Origin: Streptomyces atriruber
Lineage (GTDB): Bacteria; Actinomycetota; Actinomycetes; Streptomycetales; Streptomycetaceae
Assembly: GCF_001418325.1 (NCBI RefSeq)
Contig: NZ_LIPN01000222.1
Location: 1 to 36,743 of the forward strand
DNA length: 36,743 nucleotides
Reading direction: 5' to 3'
Position numbers and translations under genes: made by a program. The notes under the pieces were generated by a model that saw only the letters and a list, made by a program, of their open reading frames with translations, was not told where the DNA came from and did no database searches. Below, piece by piece: positions 24,098 through 32,840 of the stretch (its first letter is position 1; each line of letters starts with the position of its first letter).

Positions 24098-25428
24098 TGC
24101 CCGCTTCCCTGGCTGTTTGGACCCTGTCTGCACTCCTGCTCCTGGGCGTGATGACGCAGGGCTGGTGGGAGCCACGTCTTCAGGCGCGCGGGGTCAACGT
24201 CCGCGCTTGGCCCTGGCATTGGTGGCTGCTGGGCTACCCCCGGACCACGTTACGGATCTGGTGGACCTGGCGGCGTCTGGCCATGCTCAACGGACTCTCC
24301 GTGAGCTGGCGGCCACACCATCGGCTAGGTCGTGATCTAGTGGTACAGGGGCAAGCGCTGCGGCCCAAGCCTCCGCGTCTGGGCTGGCCCGTACCGACGC
24401 GCAACGGGGTCGTGGTCCGGGTGGTGATGCATCCGGGACAGACCCCGGCACCCTACCTGTCAGCCGCTCGTGCCTTCGAGCACGCATGGCACGTCCATGG
24501 AGTGCGGGTGCGCTCGTCGCGTCGGGGACAGGTGGTGATCACTGCCACGGCGAATGACCCGCTGACGGGGAAGGGGCCAGTGAAGCAGCCCGCGGCTCTG
24601 CCGCTGCTCTCGGCTGATGTGGGCCAAACCGAGGACGGCCCACCGTGGGTAATCGAGTTCCGCAAAGTACCGCACTGGCTGGTGACCGGGGCGACCCAGA
24701 GCGGCAAGTCCTCCCTCCTGGCGGCACTCGTGCGCTCGCTTTCCTCTCAACCGGTGGCCCTGGTGGGTATCGACTGCAAGGGCGGCATGGAACTCGGTCT
24801 GTTCGGGCGGCGCTTCTCCAAACTGGCAATTGACCGGAAGCGGGCGATTGTCGTTCTGGCGTCGATGGTCGAGGAGATCGAGCATCGGATGAGGGTCTGC
24901 CGTGCGGCCGGTGCACGCTCCATCTGGGAGCTGCCCGAGGGGCGGCGGCCTACCCCGATCGTTGTGATCGTCGATGAGCTGGCGGAGCTGTACCTCAATG
25001 ACGGCTCCCGCGAGTCCCGGGAAGAGGCGGAGCAATGCGCCACGTTGCTGCTGCGCCTGGCCCAACTCGGGGCTGCGCTCGGCGTGCACCTGGTCGCCGC
25101 AGGGCAACGCGTCGGCTCCGACCTGGGGCCACGGGTTACCGCACTGCGCGCTCAGCTCGGCGGCCGCATCGCTCACCGGGCTCACGACGAGGCTTCGGCT
25201 GAGATGACGCTCGGCGACCTGAACCCGGATGCCGTCGTCATCGCTCAGACGATCTCGGAAGAGGAGCAGGGCGTAGCCGTGGTCACGACAGGTGGGCGCT
25301 GGACGCGTGCCCGCTCTCACATGATCAGTACGGCGGACGTCGCTGAGATCTCCGCGATTCCCGGACCGCCGTACCCCTTCTTGTCCGTACTGGATACGGC
25401 ACCCGAGAAGGGAGAGACGGTGACATGA
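24094..25428 (+). CDS. FtsK/SpoIIIE-type DNA translocase for conjugation (TraB/TraSA-like)
   Basis: 444 residues. One or two N-terminal hydrophobic segments (about 6-20 and 40-58) anchor it. The motor domain has Walker A GATQSGKS (199-206) and Walker B IVVIVDELAEL (289-299), with VTALRAQLGGRIAHR near 350. Actinomycete TraB proteins form hexameric pores that move double-stranded DNA between mycelial cells without a type IV system. Length and layout match pSAM2 TraSA. ATG 24094 overlaps the preceding stop; the SpdB-like gene starts in its stop codon. Confidence 0.92.
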   Translation: MMPASLAVWTLSALLLLGVMTQGWWEPRLQARGVNVRAWPWHWWLLGYPRTTLRIWWTWRRLAMLNGLSVSWRPHHRLGRDLVVQGQALRPKPPRLGWPVPTRNGVVVRVVMHPGQTPAPYLSAARAFEHAWHVHGVRVRSSRRGQVVITATANDPLTGKGPVKQPAALPLLSADVGQTEDGPPWVIEFRKVPHWLVTGATQSGKSSLLAALVRSLSSQPVALVGIDCKGGMELGLFGRRFSKLAIDRKRAIVVLASMVEEIEHRMRVCRAAGARSIWELPEGRRPTPIVVIVDELAELYLNDGSRESREEAEQCATLLLRLAQLGAALGVHLVAAGQRVGSDLGPRVTALRAQLGGRIAHRAHDEASAEMTLGDLNPDAVVIAQTISEEEQGVAVVTTGGRWTRARSHMISTADVAEISAIPGPPYPFLSVLDTAPEKGETVT

Positions 25429-25616
25429 CACAGGGAACGATCTACATCATCTGTTCTTTCCTGCTGTTCTTCTCCTTCATGGTCGCCCGGTCCAAGGAAG
25501 TCCCGATCTACCAGGTGCTCCTGATCAACCTGGGCGGCTTCCTACTGGCCATGACGCCGTTGGGTTACCCGATCTGGGCCCTGTTCCTCGTCATCGGAAA
25601 TGGCCTGTTCGGCTAA
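25425..25616 (+). CDS. small membrane protein, SpdB-like
   Basis: 63 residues with two hydrophobic helices (about 5-19 and 29-60) separated by a polar loop (ARSKEVPIY). Small membrane Spd proteins usually follow traB in actinomycete plasmids and help spread DNA through the recipient mycelium. Assignment rests on size, topology and position. ATG 25425 overlaps the translocase TGA. Confidence 0.65.
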   Translation: MTQGTIYIICSFLLFFSFMVARSKEVPIYQVLLINLGGFLLAMTPLGYPIWALFLVIGNGLFG

Positions 25617-25744
25617 CCGCATCGCAAGTTCCTTGGCTTCTGACGCATTTCTCTCCACCTCATGGCATTTCTGCCCCAGCTGACCCCAGACCCCCGGAGT
25701 TTGAAAATGACCGCCGTGCCGATCCCTCATGAAAGGGGGCCTCC

Positions 25745-27193
25745 TTGTACCCGGCGACGGATGAGGCGCGGCGCTCAGTGCTCAATGAGGCTGAGCGTCT
25801 GCGCCTTCTCTCACCCACGGAACGCGACCTGATCCGGCTCGTACATGAGCCGGGATTCTCACGCTGGCTGGACCAGATCGAAGCCACCGGCGGCTGTTCC
25901 CACCCCATCTATTTAGCCGGTCACACCACGGTGCGCGACGCACACAGCGACACCGTGTTGCGTCACTACTCCACTGAGGATGAGCCCGGTGGCCGCATGC
26001 CGGTGCGCTGTCGCAACCGACGTGCATCGCGCTGCCAACCTTGCGCACGGCTGCATGCGGGCGACACCTTCCAACTGGTTCGCTCTGGCCTGCTCGGCGG
26101 CAAGGGCGTGACCAACCAGGTGCAACTGCATCCCCGCCTCTTCGTCACCCTGACCGCGCCTTCCTTCGGCACGGTGCACCGTGGCGGCACGGCGAGTACG
26201 CCCCACTGCCATCCCCGACGCTGGGGCGGGGAGTGTGAGCACGGGCGGCCCCTGGGGTGCGGCCAACAGCACGCGGACACCGACCCCGTCATCGGTCAGC
26301 CCCTGTGCCGGGACTGCTACGACTACGTGGGCCATGTCCTTTGGCACACCTCCGCCGGCACCCTGTGGAGCCGGTTTTGCCACACGCTCAGGAGGCATCT
26401 GGCCTCGGTGGCGGGCATCGTTCAAACGCGATTCCGCGAGCACGCGGCGCTCTCCTTCGCCAAAGTCGCCGAGTACCAGAAGCGCGGTGCCATTCACTTC
26501 CATGCCGTCATCCGCCTGGACGGTCCCGACGGCCCGTCCTCGCCCCCACCCTTGTGGGCCACGAGCGATGCTCTGGAGTCGGCCGTACGGTCCGCGGCGA
26601 CCTCAGTCGAGGTCCACACTCCGTACTTGGCGGCCACCGGGGAGCAAGCCGTGCGCTGGGGCACTCAGCTCGACGTCCATGGCATCCGCAGCGACGCGTT
26701 CACCCAATCCGCGGTGACCGACAGCGCGGTAGCGGCCTACGTGGCCAAGTACGTGTCCAAGTCAGTCGATGACGCGGGCGGCGTGGACCACCGGATCACG
26801 GATTACGAGGCCATCCGCCTCGCCCCGGTGAACGGCCACCTGCGAGCCCTCATGGTCACCTGCTGGCGTCTGGGCGGTCTGCCCGAGCTGGGGAGCCTGA
26901 ACCTGCGGTCATGGACTCACACACTCGGTTTCCGGGGCCATGTCCTCACCAAGTCCCGCTGCTACTCGACCACTTATGGGGAGCTGCGCGCGGCACGGGC
27001 TGTCTACCAAAGCGGTGCTGACCCGGGCATGGGGAACGACGGCACCACGCTCAGAGAATCCGTCTGGCGCTATGTGGGCTCGGGCCACTCTCTGGCCGAG
27101 GCAGAGTTGGCTGCCGGGATCGCGGCGGACCTTGCGCGTGGTCGCGAGCTCGCTGCTGAGGATCAATGGCGGGGCCATGACTGCAATCTCTGA
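25745..27193 (+). CDS. rolling-circle replication initiator (RepSA-like)
   Basis: 482 residues. The rolling-circle motifs are visible: RLFVTLTAPSFG (131-142), the metal-binding HUH-type HFH at 251-253 within GAIHFHAVIRLDG, and the active-site tyrosine region AYVAKYVSK (331-339; Tyr332 or Tyr336). An N-terminal Cys/His-rich part (about 89-104 and 154-192) may bind zinc. This matches the pSAM2 RepSA/pSN22 family, which nicks a double-strand origin and replicates the excised circle. TTG 25745 is the likely start, with AAAGGGGG 6-7 bases upstream. The next small gene overlaps its 3' end. Confidence 0.9.
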   Translation: MYPATDEARRSVLNEAERLRLLSPTERDLIRLVHEPGFSRWLDQIEATGGCSHPIYLAGHTTVRDAHSDTVLRHYSTEDEPGGRMPVRCRNRRASRCQPCARLHAGDTFQLVRSGLLGGKGVTNQVQLHPRLFVTLTAPSFGTVHRGGTASTPHCHPRRWGGECEHGRPLGCGQQHADTDPVIGQPLCRDCYDYVGHVLWHTSAGTLWSRFCHTLRRHLASVAGIVQTRFREHAALSFAKVAEYQKRGAIHFHAVIRLDGPDGPSSPPPLWATSDALESAVRSAATSVEVHTPYLAATGEQAVRWGTQLDVHGIRSDAFTQSAVTDSAVAAYVAKYVSKSVDDAGGVDHRITDYEAIRLAPVNGHLRALMVTCWRLGGLPELGSLNLRSWTHTLGFRGHVLTKSRCYSTTYGELRAARAVYQSGADPGMGNDGTTLRESVWRYVGSGHSLAEAELAAGIAADLARGRELAAEDQWRGHDCNL

Positions 27194-27383
27194 TGGTGGT
27201 GAGGCTCCGCGGTGTTGCTGTTCAGGGAAACAGTGCGTCAATTTCCTTGATCCCGAATCTAAATCGATCACTGATCCGCAAGAAGCGTCGAAGGTCATTT
27301 GGAAACCGACGGAAGCGCCAGGATCAGAGGTGGCGCATCTGCGCATGCTGGAAATCCTGTTTTCGCCTCGTCCCGATGAATAG
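27177..27383 (+). CDS. 68-residue Cys-rich protein between rep and int, candidate excision factor
   Basis: ATG 27177 lies inside the end of rep (17-base overlap) and the frame ends at TAG 27381-27383. The product has RCCCSGKQC near residues 12-20, then FLDPESKSITDP and an acidic tail (SPRPDE). GC content is lower than in neighbouring genes and similar to that of int. In pSAM2 the excisionase gene sits exactly here, but that protein is an HTH excisionase for a tyrosine integrase. Serine integrases need a recombination directionality factor of no fixed fold, and this gene is the best positional candidate. No direct evidence. Confidence 0.55.
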   Translation: MTAISDGGEAPRCCCSGKQCVNFLDPESKSITDPQEASKVIWKPTEAPGSEVAHLRMLEILFSPRPDE

Positions 27384-27396
27384 GCTTTTATAGTTG

Positions 27397-27442
27397 ACCC
27401 ATCGCATGGGTGACCCCGGCGGTGTGCGACCACCCCGGGGTC
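27397..27442 (+). promoter_or_regulatory. dyads in the int promoter region
   Basis: ACCCAT/ATGGGT (27397-27411) and GACCCCGG/CCGGGGTC (27412-27442) are adjacent inverted repeats just before the integrase gene. A TATAGT at 27389-27394 could be its -10 box. They may be an operator or an attenuator; no protein can be named. Confidence 0.4.
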
Positions 27443-27464
27443 TGGCCAGTCTTGGAGGACTGAC

Positions 27465-29540
27465 ATGGGCAACTCTGTCATACGTGCCATAGATACCGCA
27501 GCTAGGGCTGCCAACATCTCTGCGCCTGCCGTCCGAGCAGTGGACTACCTGCGGGTTTCCACTGACCAACAGGTAGATGGGTACGGGATCGCATACACCG
27601 GCGACGAAACGGCCGCGTACATCGCGCGCAAGGGCTGGGTAAAAGTCGACACCTTCAAGGATGAAGGGGAGTCGGGAACGCTTCCATGGGACAGGCGAAA
27701 AGGCGCCAGAGAGATCATGGAACTCGCGCAAAGTAAGCCTTGCCCCTTCAATATGGTGGTCGTGCACGAGACCCGTGCAGTTGGTCGGAACAACAGGGTC
27801 TTCTGGGAATGGGTGTGGAAACTGCAAGACCTCGGCGTGTATGTCGCCATTGTGGATGACGACATCGACAACACGACCGAGGAGGGTGAAGAGCGGATGC
27901 GTGAAAAGGCGAATGAAGCCTTTAAGGAACTTGTCCGTATCCGTAAAAGGACTCAAGGGGGGATTCAGAAGAAGGCTCGGATGGGGGGTTTCCCTGGAGG
28001 TTCTGCCCGCTATGGGTACCGCATCGAGAATAGGGGCGTCAAAGGGAAACAGCGTCTTGTGCATGACATCTGTGACGGGGGAGAGAGTTGCTCCGGATCA
28101 GAGGGTTGCATGACAGTGCATGAGGCAGTGGTGTTGCGTCGAGGAAGAACCCTCGTCGTTAAGTATCAGGGAGATTGGCGTAAGACTGTCCAACGCCTCA
28201 ATGATGAGGGGCTGGTGAGTAGGTCGGGCAAACCTTGGAGTGAGGCAAACTTCCGGGGGCGCCTGATGAGCGAGGATCTATTAGAGGCTCGGTATGTGTT
28301 CCGCGGAAAGAGCGCGAAACTGCGCCCGGATGGTACGCCGATTTGGGGTGAGGTCAGAATCATTCCGCTTGATCCGATGTTCACGCCCGATGAGGTGGCG
28401 GAATTGCGGTCTGTCACAAGCGAGCCGCGTCGGCGCCCTTCACCTAAGGGGCGGGTCTATACGTTGTCCGGCAGACTGCGCAGTCAGTGCGGTAAGCGCT
28501 ATGTTGGTCGAGGCCCGGCCAATGAGGCGCCCCACTACCTGTGCTCTGGAAAGAAGGAAGCTTACCCGGGAGCGCCTAAGTGCTCGTGCCCACAGCTTGA
28601 CGCACGCGGTGTCGAGAAATGGGTATGGGGAAGCGTTTGCGACTTTCTGAGGGGTGGAGAAAGGCTGCAAGCCCTGTCTGATGAGTGGCTGGGCGCAGCA
28701 AGAGAGCGGAAAGTGGATTTCGCTTCACGCTTGGCCGAGTTGGATCGGAAGATCGCTGAGCAGGACAGCACGATCAACATCACTATGGCTGTAGCTGCTC
28801 AACAGGCAGCCAAGCGGGGGCTACCGCAACGCGAAGCTGAGACGACCGTCAACCGGGCTATAAAGCCGCTGACCGAGAGGTTGGAGGAGCTCGAACAAGA
28901 CCGGGCTGCGGTGGCGTCTTGGCAAGAGGCCGCTGCACAAGAGGAGCAGCGGGAGCGGAGTCTTCAGGCGGTTGCACAGCTGGCCAACGACCGATTGGAA
29001 GAACTCTGCGCAGAGGATCAGCGGGAGTTCCTGGGGCTGGCCAATGTCAAGATCGTGATCACTGGACCTCCCCCTCCCATGCACCGCGGGCTTGCTTGCC
29101 CTGTGGGTGACTGGTTCCGCTCTCACGAGCGAAGGGTTCCGACGCTGTGTGACTGCGCGTGGGAGCGCGTGATGGAGGTGGAGAACTTTCCGGGCGGGGG
29201 CGTTGTGCCTCGACAGAGGGGAGGGCTTGCCCCTCGGACCGTTCTGGAGGCCTTCCTCAAGAAGGCCCGCACTGGGGTCGCCTGGCCGGAGTTGGATGCT
29301 GAGCTTGGCTCCACTGGCCTTATCGGGCACTGGAGGCGGTGGAGCTCGTCGGGTCGATGGGAGCGCGTTATGGGGGTGCTGGAGGACGCCTGCGGGGGCG
29401 TCCCGGTATCGCGGCCTCACCCTCTCCCGCCCATGGAGATGACGGGAGAGGTGAGGCCTGGTGTCATCCTCGCGGCGACTTGGGCGGGCGAACGCCCTTC
29501 ATACCTTTCGGCATCGGACCCTTCGGGAGCGGCATGTTAG
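27465..29540 (+). CDS. int: large serine integrase (site-specific recombinase)
   Basis: 691 residues as integrated. The catalytic domain starts with YLRVSTDQQ, nucleophile Ser32, and includes GESGTLPWDRRKG and the VVHETRAVGRN segment. The recombinase domain begins around GGFPGGSARYGYR (about 170), a cysteine-containing zinc-ribbon part lies near 338-375, and a long coiled coil runs from about 405 to 510. Such enzymes join attP and attB without host factors. ATG 27465 has GGAGG 6 bases upstream. The 3' end runs across the right att core into host DNA, so the last four residues (GAAC) are host-encoded. In the excised circle the frame would continue into the left end and finish with AVFSGVALPFTLRSEG, about 703 residues. 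It overlaps the DUF4191 gene antisense. Confidence 0.94.
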   Translation: MGNSVIRAIDTAARAANISAPAVRAVDYLRVSTDQQVDGYGIAYTGDETAAYIARKGWVKVDTFKDEGESGTLPWDRRKGAREIMELAQSKPCPFNMVVVHETRAVGRNNRVFWEWVWKLQDLGVYVAIVDDDIDNTTEEGEERMREKANEAFKELVRIRKRTQGGIQKKARMGGFPGGSARYGYRIENRGVKGKQRLVHDICDGGESCSGSEGCMTVHEAVVLRRGRTLVVKYQGDWRKTVQRLNDEGLVSRSGKPWSEANFRGRLMSEDLLEARYVFRGKSAKLRPDGTPIWGEVRIIPLDPMFTPDEVAELRSVTSEPRRRPSPKGRVYTLSGRLRSQCGKRYVGRGPANEAPHYLCSGKKEAYPGAPKCSCPQLDARGVEKWVWGSVCDFLRGGERLQALSDEWLGAARERKVDFASRLAELDRKIAEQDSTINITMAVAAQQAAKRGLPQREAETTVNRAIKPLTERLEELEQDRAAVASWQEAAAQEEQRERSLQAVAQLANDRLEELCAEDQREFLGLANVKIVITGPPPPMHRGLACPVGDWFRSHERRVPTLCDCAWERVMEVENFPGGGVVPRQRGGLAPRTVLEAFLKKARTGVAWPELDAELGSTGLIGHWRRWSSSGRWERVMGVLEDACGGVPVSRPHPLPPMEMTGEVRPGVILAATWAGERPSYLSASDPSGAAC
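29413..29458 (-). terminator. element-supplied terminator for the DUF4191 gene, inside int
   Basis: GGCCTCAC-C-CTCTCCCG pairs with CGGGAGAGGTGAGGCC around a 13-base loop, 16 pairs with one bulged C. It begins 5 bases past the new DUF4191 stop codon but lies within the integrase reading frame. Confidence 0.75.
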
Positions 29541-30174
29541 ACATCAGGTCGCCCATCGCGCGCAGCCGGTCGTTCGTGGCCGTGACCTGCGGGCCCGTGA
29601 GAACGCGGGGGAGCTTCAGAAGCGTCGTGCGCAGCTTCTTCAGCGAGACCGTGCCGTCCGTGGTGCCGACGATGACGTCGTGGACGGGGACGTCCGCCAC
29701 GATGCGCGCCATCTTCTTCTTCTCGGCGGCCAGCAGGCCCTTCACGCGGTTCGGGTTGCCCTCGGCGACCAGGACGATGCCGGCCTTGCCGACGGTGCGG
29801 TGCACCACGTCCTGGCTGCGGTTCATCGCGACCGCGGGGGTCGTCGTCCAGCCGCGGCCGATCTTGTCGAGCACCGCGGCCGCCGCGCCGGGCTGGCCCT
29901 CCATCTGCCCGAAGGCGGCCCGCTCGGCCCTGCGTCCGAAGACGATCGCCATCGCCAGGAAGGCGAGCAGGAAGCCGAGAATGCCCAGGTAGACCGGGTG
30001 GCCGAGCCAGAAGCCGATCGCGAGGAAGACACCAAAGGTGACGATTCCCACAGCCGCGATGATGAGGCCGATTTTGGAGTCGGCCCGCCGGGTCATCTTG
30101 TAGGTCAGAGCGATCTGCTTGAGTCGCCCTGGCTCCGCGGCCGCATCCGCCGCGGTGGTTTCCTTCCTCGCCAT
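29464..30174 (-). CDS. DUF4191 family membrane protein with element-derived C-terminus
   Basis: 236 residues. Two adjacent membrane helices (about 37-53 and 59-80) are followed by a soluble domain (AAERRAERAAFGQ region onwards) and a low-complexity tail of Pro-Lys-Gly-Met. This is the DUF4191 family found between glnA and lipA in Streptomyces; function unknown. The att core lies in the tail. In the integrated state the tail reads PKGMKGVRPPKSPRG and stop, encoded by the element. The native tail PKGMRMPRGGPKAK remains at 13745-13804. The two element-side differences in the shared PKG codons are synonymous, so the gene stays intact. Confidence 0.92.
   Translation of the reverse strand: MARKETTAADAAAEPGRLKQIALTYKMTRRADSKIGLIIAAVGIVTFGVFLAIGFWLGHPVYLGILGFLLAFLAMAIVFGRRAERAAFGQMEGQPGAAAAVLDKIGRGWTTTPAVAMNRSQDVVHRTVGKAGIVLVAEGNPNRVKGLLAAEKKKMARIVADVPVHDVIVGTTDGTVSLKKLRTTLLKLPRVLTGPQVTATNDRLRAMGDLMSNMPLPKGPMPKGMKGVRPPKSPRG
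29507..29526 (+). repeat. right attachment core (att direct repeat)
   Basis: Exact 20-bp copy of 13785-13804. To its right is host DUF4191 coding DNA; to its left is element DNA that encodes the ends of both int and the hybrid DUF4191 gene. Confidence 0.92.
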
Positions 30175-30204
30175 GCCCTGAAGTCTACGTGGCCCCGGCG
30201 GCGT

Positions 30205-30411
30205 CTACGACGTGCGGGTTGTCGTCACGGCCTCTTCGAGTACGCGCAGTGCCTCGACCCGGTCCTTGGCGCGGCGCCGGTCCTCCAGGACGGAGGTCCA
30301 GGCGTTGCGCCGCGCGGTGCGCTGGCCGCCGCTCATCAGCAGCGACTCGACGGCGCGCAGGGCGTCGGCGACGGACGGGATGGCGGTGGCGCGAACGGGC
30401 GCGGCCTGCAT
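30205..30411 (-). CDS. small conserved hypothetical protein
   Basis: 68 residues, helical, Arg- and Ala-rich, with ADALRAVESLL and a basic RTARRNAWTSVLEDRRRAK stretch. It corresponds in position to the small gene known between the DUF4191 gene and lipA in Streptomyces. ATG 30411 has AGGAGGG about 7 bases upstream. It ends 30 bases before the DUF4191 start, so the two are probably co-transcribed. Function unknown. Confidence 0.75.
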   Translation of the reverse strand: MQAAPVRATAIPSVADALRAVESLLMSGGQRTARRNAWTSVLEDRRRAKDRVEALRVLEEAVTTTRTS

Positions 30412-30711
30412 GATGGGGCCCTCCTGGAGAGCGGCTCGGGTGGGGGGAGCGGCTATGGGTAAGGCTGTACGTGCGGTAGTACCAGGGTCACTGATTGGTG
30501 TTACCAGGGCGTGACCGAGTGGTCAAACGCCGATGAAACCTTGATGCGGGGGGCCAAAACGCTGACGCGGCCCATACGGTCCCGTTCACCTGCGGGGATC
30601 GTACGGGCCGCGTCATTACGGCCACTACTGGTCGGTAGGAGCTTGTGCGCCGATTCACACAGTGGGTGCTCGCCCGGCACATGCCCGGGTCACACCTGGT
30701 GCGTCAGGCCG
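30412..30711. other. gap between lipA and the small gene
   Basis: About 300 bases. It contains the lipA terminator and, presumably, the promoter for the small gene and DUF4191. No credible gene. Confidence 0.5.
30564..30614 (-). terminator. lipA terminator
   Basis: GACGCGGCCCATACG pairs with CGTACGGGCCGCGTC (one mismatch) about 100 bases past the lipA stop codon. Confidence 0.6.
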
Positions 30712-31677
30712 TCACACCGCCTGCGAGGCGACGTACGAACCGCGCTTCTCGATCGCCATCTGGTAGAGGCGGCCGGCGCGGTACGAGGAGCGGACCAGCG
30801 GGCCCGACATGACGCCCGAGAAGCCGATCTGCTCGGCCTCCTCCTTCAGCTCCACGAACTCGGCCGGCTTCACCCAGCGCTCGACGGGGTGGTGACGGGG
30901 GGTGGGGCGCAGGTACTGGGTGATCGTGACGAGCTCCGTGCCCGCCTCGTGCAGCTGGCGCAGCGCCTCGCTGACCTCTTCGCGGGTCTCGCCCATGCCC
31001 AGGATCAGGTTGGACTTGGTGACCAGACCGGCCTCGCGGGCCTTGGTGATGACCTCGAGGGAGCGCTCGTACCGGAAACCGGGGCGGATCCGCTTGAAGA
31101 TCCGCGGCACCGTCTCGACGTTGTGCCCGAGGACCTCGGGCTCGGACGAGAAGACCTCGGCCAGCTGGTCGGGGTCGGCGTTGAAGTCCGGGATGAGGAG
31201 CTCGACCTTGGTGTAGCCCTCGGCGCGCTCGGCCGTCATCGCGTGGATCTGGCGGACCGTCTCCGCGTACAGCCAGGCGCCGCCGTCCTCCAGGTCGTCG
31301 CGGGCGACGCCGGTGATCGTGGCGTAGTTCAGGTCCATCGTGACGACGGACTCGCCGACGCGGCGCGGCTCGTCGCGGTCGAGGGCCTGCGGCTTGCCGG
31401 TGTCGATCTGGCAGAAGTCACAGCGCCGCGTGCACTGGTCGCCGCCGATGAGGAACGTGGCCTCGCGGTCTTCCCAGCACTCGTAGATGTTCGGACAGCC
31501 CGCCTCCTGGCAGACCGTGTGCAGGCCTTCCGTCTTCACGAGCTTCTGCAGGGCGTTGTACTCGGGGCCCATTTTCGCCCGGGTCTTGATCCACTCGGGC
31601 TTGCGCTCGATGGGGGTCTGGGCGTTCCGGACCTCCAGGCGCAGCATCTTGCGTCCGTCGGGTGCGACTGCGGACAC
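30712..31677 (-). CDS. lipA: lipoyl synthase
   Basis: 321 residues. This radical-SAM enzyme inserts two sulfurs into octanoyl-lysine on lipoyl domains. Both [4Fe-4S] motifs are present: the auxiliary cluster C-x4-C-x5-C in [16 protein letters not shown] (about 54-69) and the SAM cluster CTRRCDFCQ (about 82-90). The closing R-S-S-Y-R-A-G segment near the C-terminus, which supplies the serine ligand, is also intact. GTG 31677 has AGGGAG 5 bases upstream. lipB lies 146 bases upstream in the same direction; together they form the endogenous lipoate pathway. Confidence 0.97.
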   Translation of the reverse strand: MSAVAPDGRKMLRLEVRNAQTPIERKPEWIKTRAKMGPEYNALQKLVKTEGLHTVCQEAGCPNIYECWEDREATFLIGGDQCTRRCDFCQIDTGKPQALDRDEPRRVGESVVTMDLNYATITGVARDDLEDGGAWLYAETVRQIHAMTAERAEGYTKVELLIPDFNADPDQLAEVFSSEPEVLGHNVETVPRIFKRIRPGFRYERSLEVITKAREAGLVTKSNLILGMGETREEVSEALRQLHEAGTELVTITQYLRPTPRHHPVERWVKPAEFVELKEEAEQIGFSGVMSGPLVRSSYRAGRLYQMAIEKRGSYVASQAV

Positions 31678-31790
31678 ATCGGCTCCCTATTAGCTGGCGT
31701 AACTTCGATTCTGCGGCGCACACCAGGGTACGCCCGTGATGTCGTTGGGCTTACTTCTGGCCAACCTCTGGCCAAGGGGGTGCATTCCCC

Positions 31791-31825
31791 GAAGCCGGGC
31801 GGACCTCGTGAAGCCGGGCGGACCT
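31791..31825. repeat. 19-bp-period direct repeat at the end of lipB
   Basis: GAAGCCGGGCGGACCT occurs at 31791-31806 and 31810-31825; the second copy runs into the lipB stop codon. Significance unknown. Confidence 0.55.
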
Positions 31826-32621
31826 ATGCGGAAGCAGGCTCCACGTCGCGCGGCTTCAGCTCCGCGTTCTCCAGCACGTCGCGCAGATGCCGCTCGGCGA
31901 CGGGCAGTACGTCGGCGATGGTGATCTCGCGGCCCAGCTCGTACGAGAGGGACGTCACGCCCGCGTCGCGGATGCCGCACGGGATGATCCGGTCGAACCA
32001 GGTGTTGTCCGGGTTCACGTTCAGCGCGAAGCCGTGCATCGTCACGCCCTTGGCGACGCGGATGCCGATCGCGGCGATCTTGCGGTCCTCACGGCGCTGA
32101 CCGGCGTTCGAGGGCGCGTACTCCGGGCCGTTGAAGCGTGCGTCGAATTCGTCGTCCTGGAGTCGCGGGTCGAAGTCCAGCGAGAGCCCGCCGAGGGCGG
32201 GGCGCTGCTCCACCGGATCGCCGAGGACCCAGACGCCGCTGCGCCCCTCGACGCGCGTGGTCTCCAGGCCGAACTCCGCACACGTGCGGATCAGCGCCTC
32301 TTCCAGGCGGCGCACGTGCGCCACGACGTCCACCGGGCGCGGCAGCTTCTGGATGGGGTAGCCCACCAGCTGGCCCGGGCCGTGCCAGGTGATCTTGCCG
32401 CCGCGGTCCACGTCGACGACGGGGGTGCCGTCCAGCGGGCGCTCGCTGTCCTCGGTGCGGCGGCCCGCGGTGTAGACCGGCGGGTGCTCCAGGAGGAGGC
32501 AGGTGTCCGGGACCTCGTCGGCGAAACGGGCGGCGTGCACGCGGCGCTGCTCGTCCCACGCCTCTTGGTACTCCACGGAGTCCGGGCCGAAGCCCAGCCG
32601 GACGAACCGAAACTCACTCAC
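31824..32621 (-). CDS. lipB: octanoyl-[acyl-carrier-protein]:protein octanoyltransferase
   Basis: 265 residues. It transfers octanoate from acyl carrier protein to lipoyl domains, the step before LipA. Motifs: [14 protein letters not shown] near 43-56, [18 protein letters not shown] near 73-90, and the active-site region [23 protein letters not shown] near 185, followed by the catalytic Cys in IPCGI. GTG 32621 is preceded by GGGAGG about 8 bases away. It lies upstream of lipA and is divergent from the NsdA-like regulator. Confidence 0.96.
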   Translation of the reverse strand: MSEFRFVRLGFGPDSVEYQEAWDEQRRVHAARFADEVPDTCLLLEHPPVYTAGRRTEDSERPLDGTPVVDVDRGGKITWHGPGQLVGYPIQKLPRPVDVVAHVRRLEEALIRTCAEFGLETTRVEGRSGVWVLGDPVEQRPALGGLSLDFDPRLQDDEFDARFNGPEYAPSNAGQRREDRKIAAIGIRVAKGVTMHGFALNVNPDNTWFDRIIPCGIRDAGVTSLSYELGREITIADVLPVAERHLRDVLENAELKPRDVEPASA

Positions 32622-32840
32622 GGCAGGTGCCTCCCTGAACGTTCATCGTGCACATATCGCGCCCCCTGTCACTGTACGGGCCCCCTCGGGCGGCAACCTC
32701 GGCCCGGGTTCCTCACACGATCGGATGAATGACGCGTGAAGGGACGCTCACGGACTGTTATCGCCGCTACATTCACGCCGTTCACGAGGCCATAAGGGCT
32801 GCTCAAAGGCAGGCCCGAAAGGCAGGAGACCGCACAGCCG

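Larger units (their letters stand above)
13785..29526. mobile_element. AICE-type integrative conjugative element inserted in the DUF4191 gene
   Basis: The element lies between two copies of a 20-bp direct repeat and its circular form would be about 15.7 kb. It carries a large serine integrase next to the right repeat, a rolling-circle Rep, an FtsK/TraB-like translocase, an SpdB-like membrane protein and a GntR repressor, the gene set of pSAM2-like actinomycete elements. No phage structural genes are present. The best-known AICEs use tyrosine integrases and tRNA sites; this one uses a serine integrase and a protein gene. Cargo comprises a STAND-TPR module, a secreted SH3 protein, an XRE-TPR/GNAT pair and several small genes. 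Confidence 0.92.

Noticed and set aside
13785..29526. Prophage
   Set aside because: There are no capsid, portal, tail or lysis genes; the rep, tra and korSA-like genes indicate a conjugative element.
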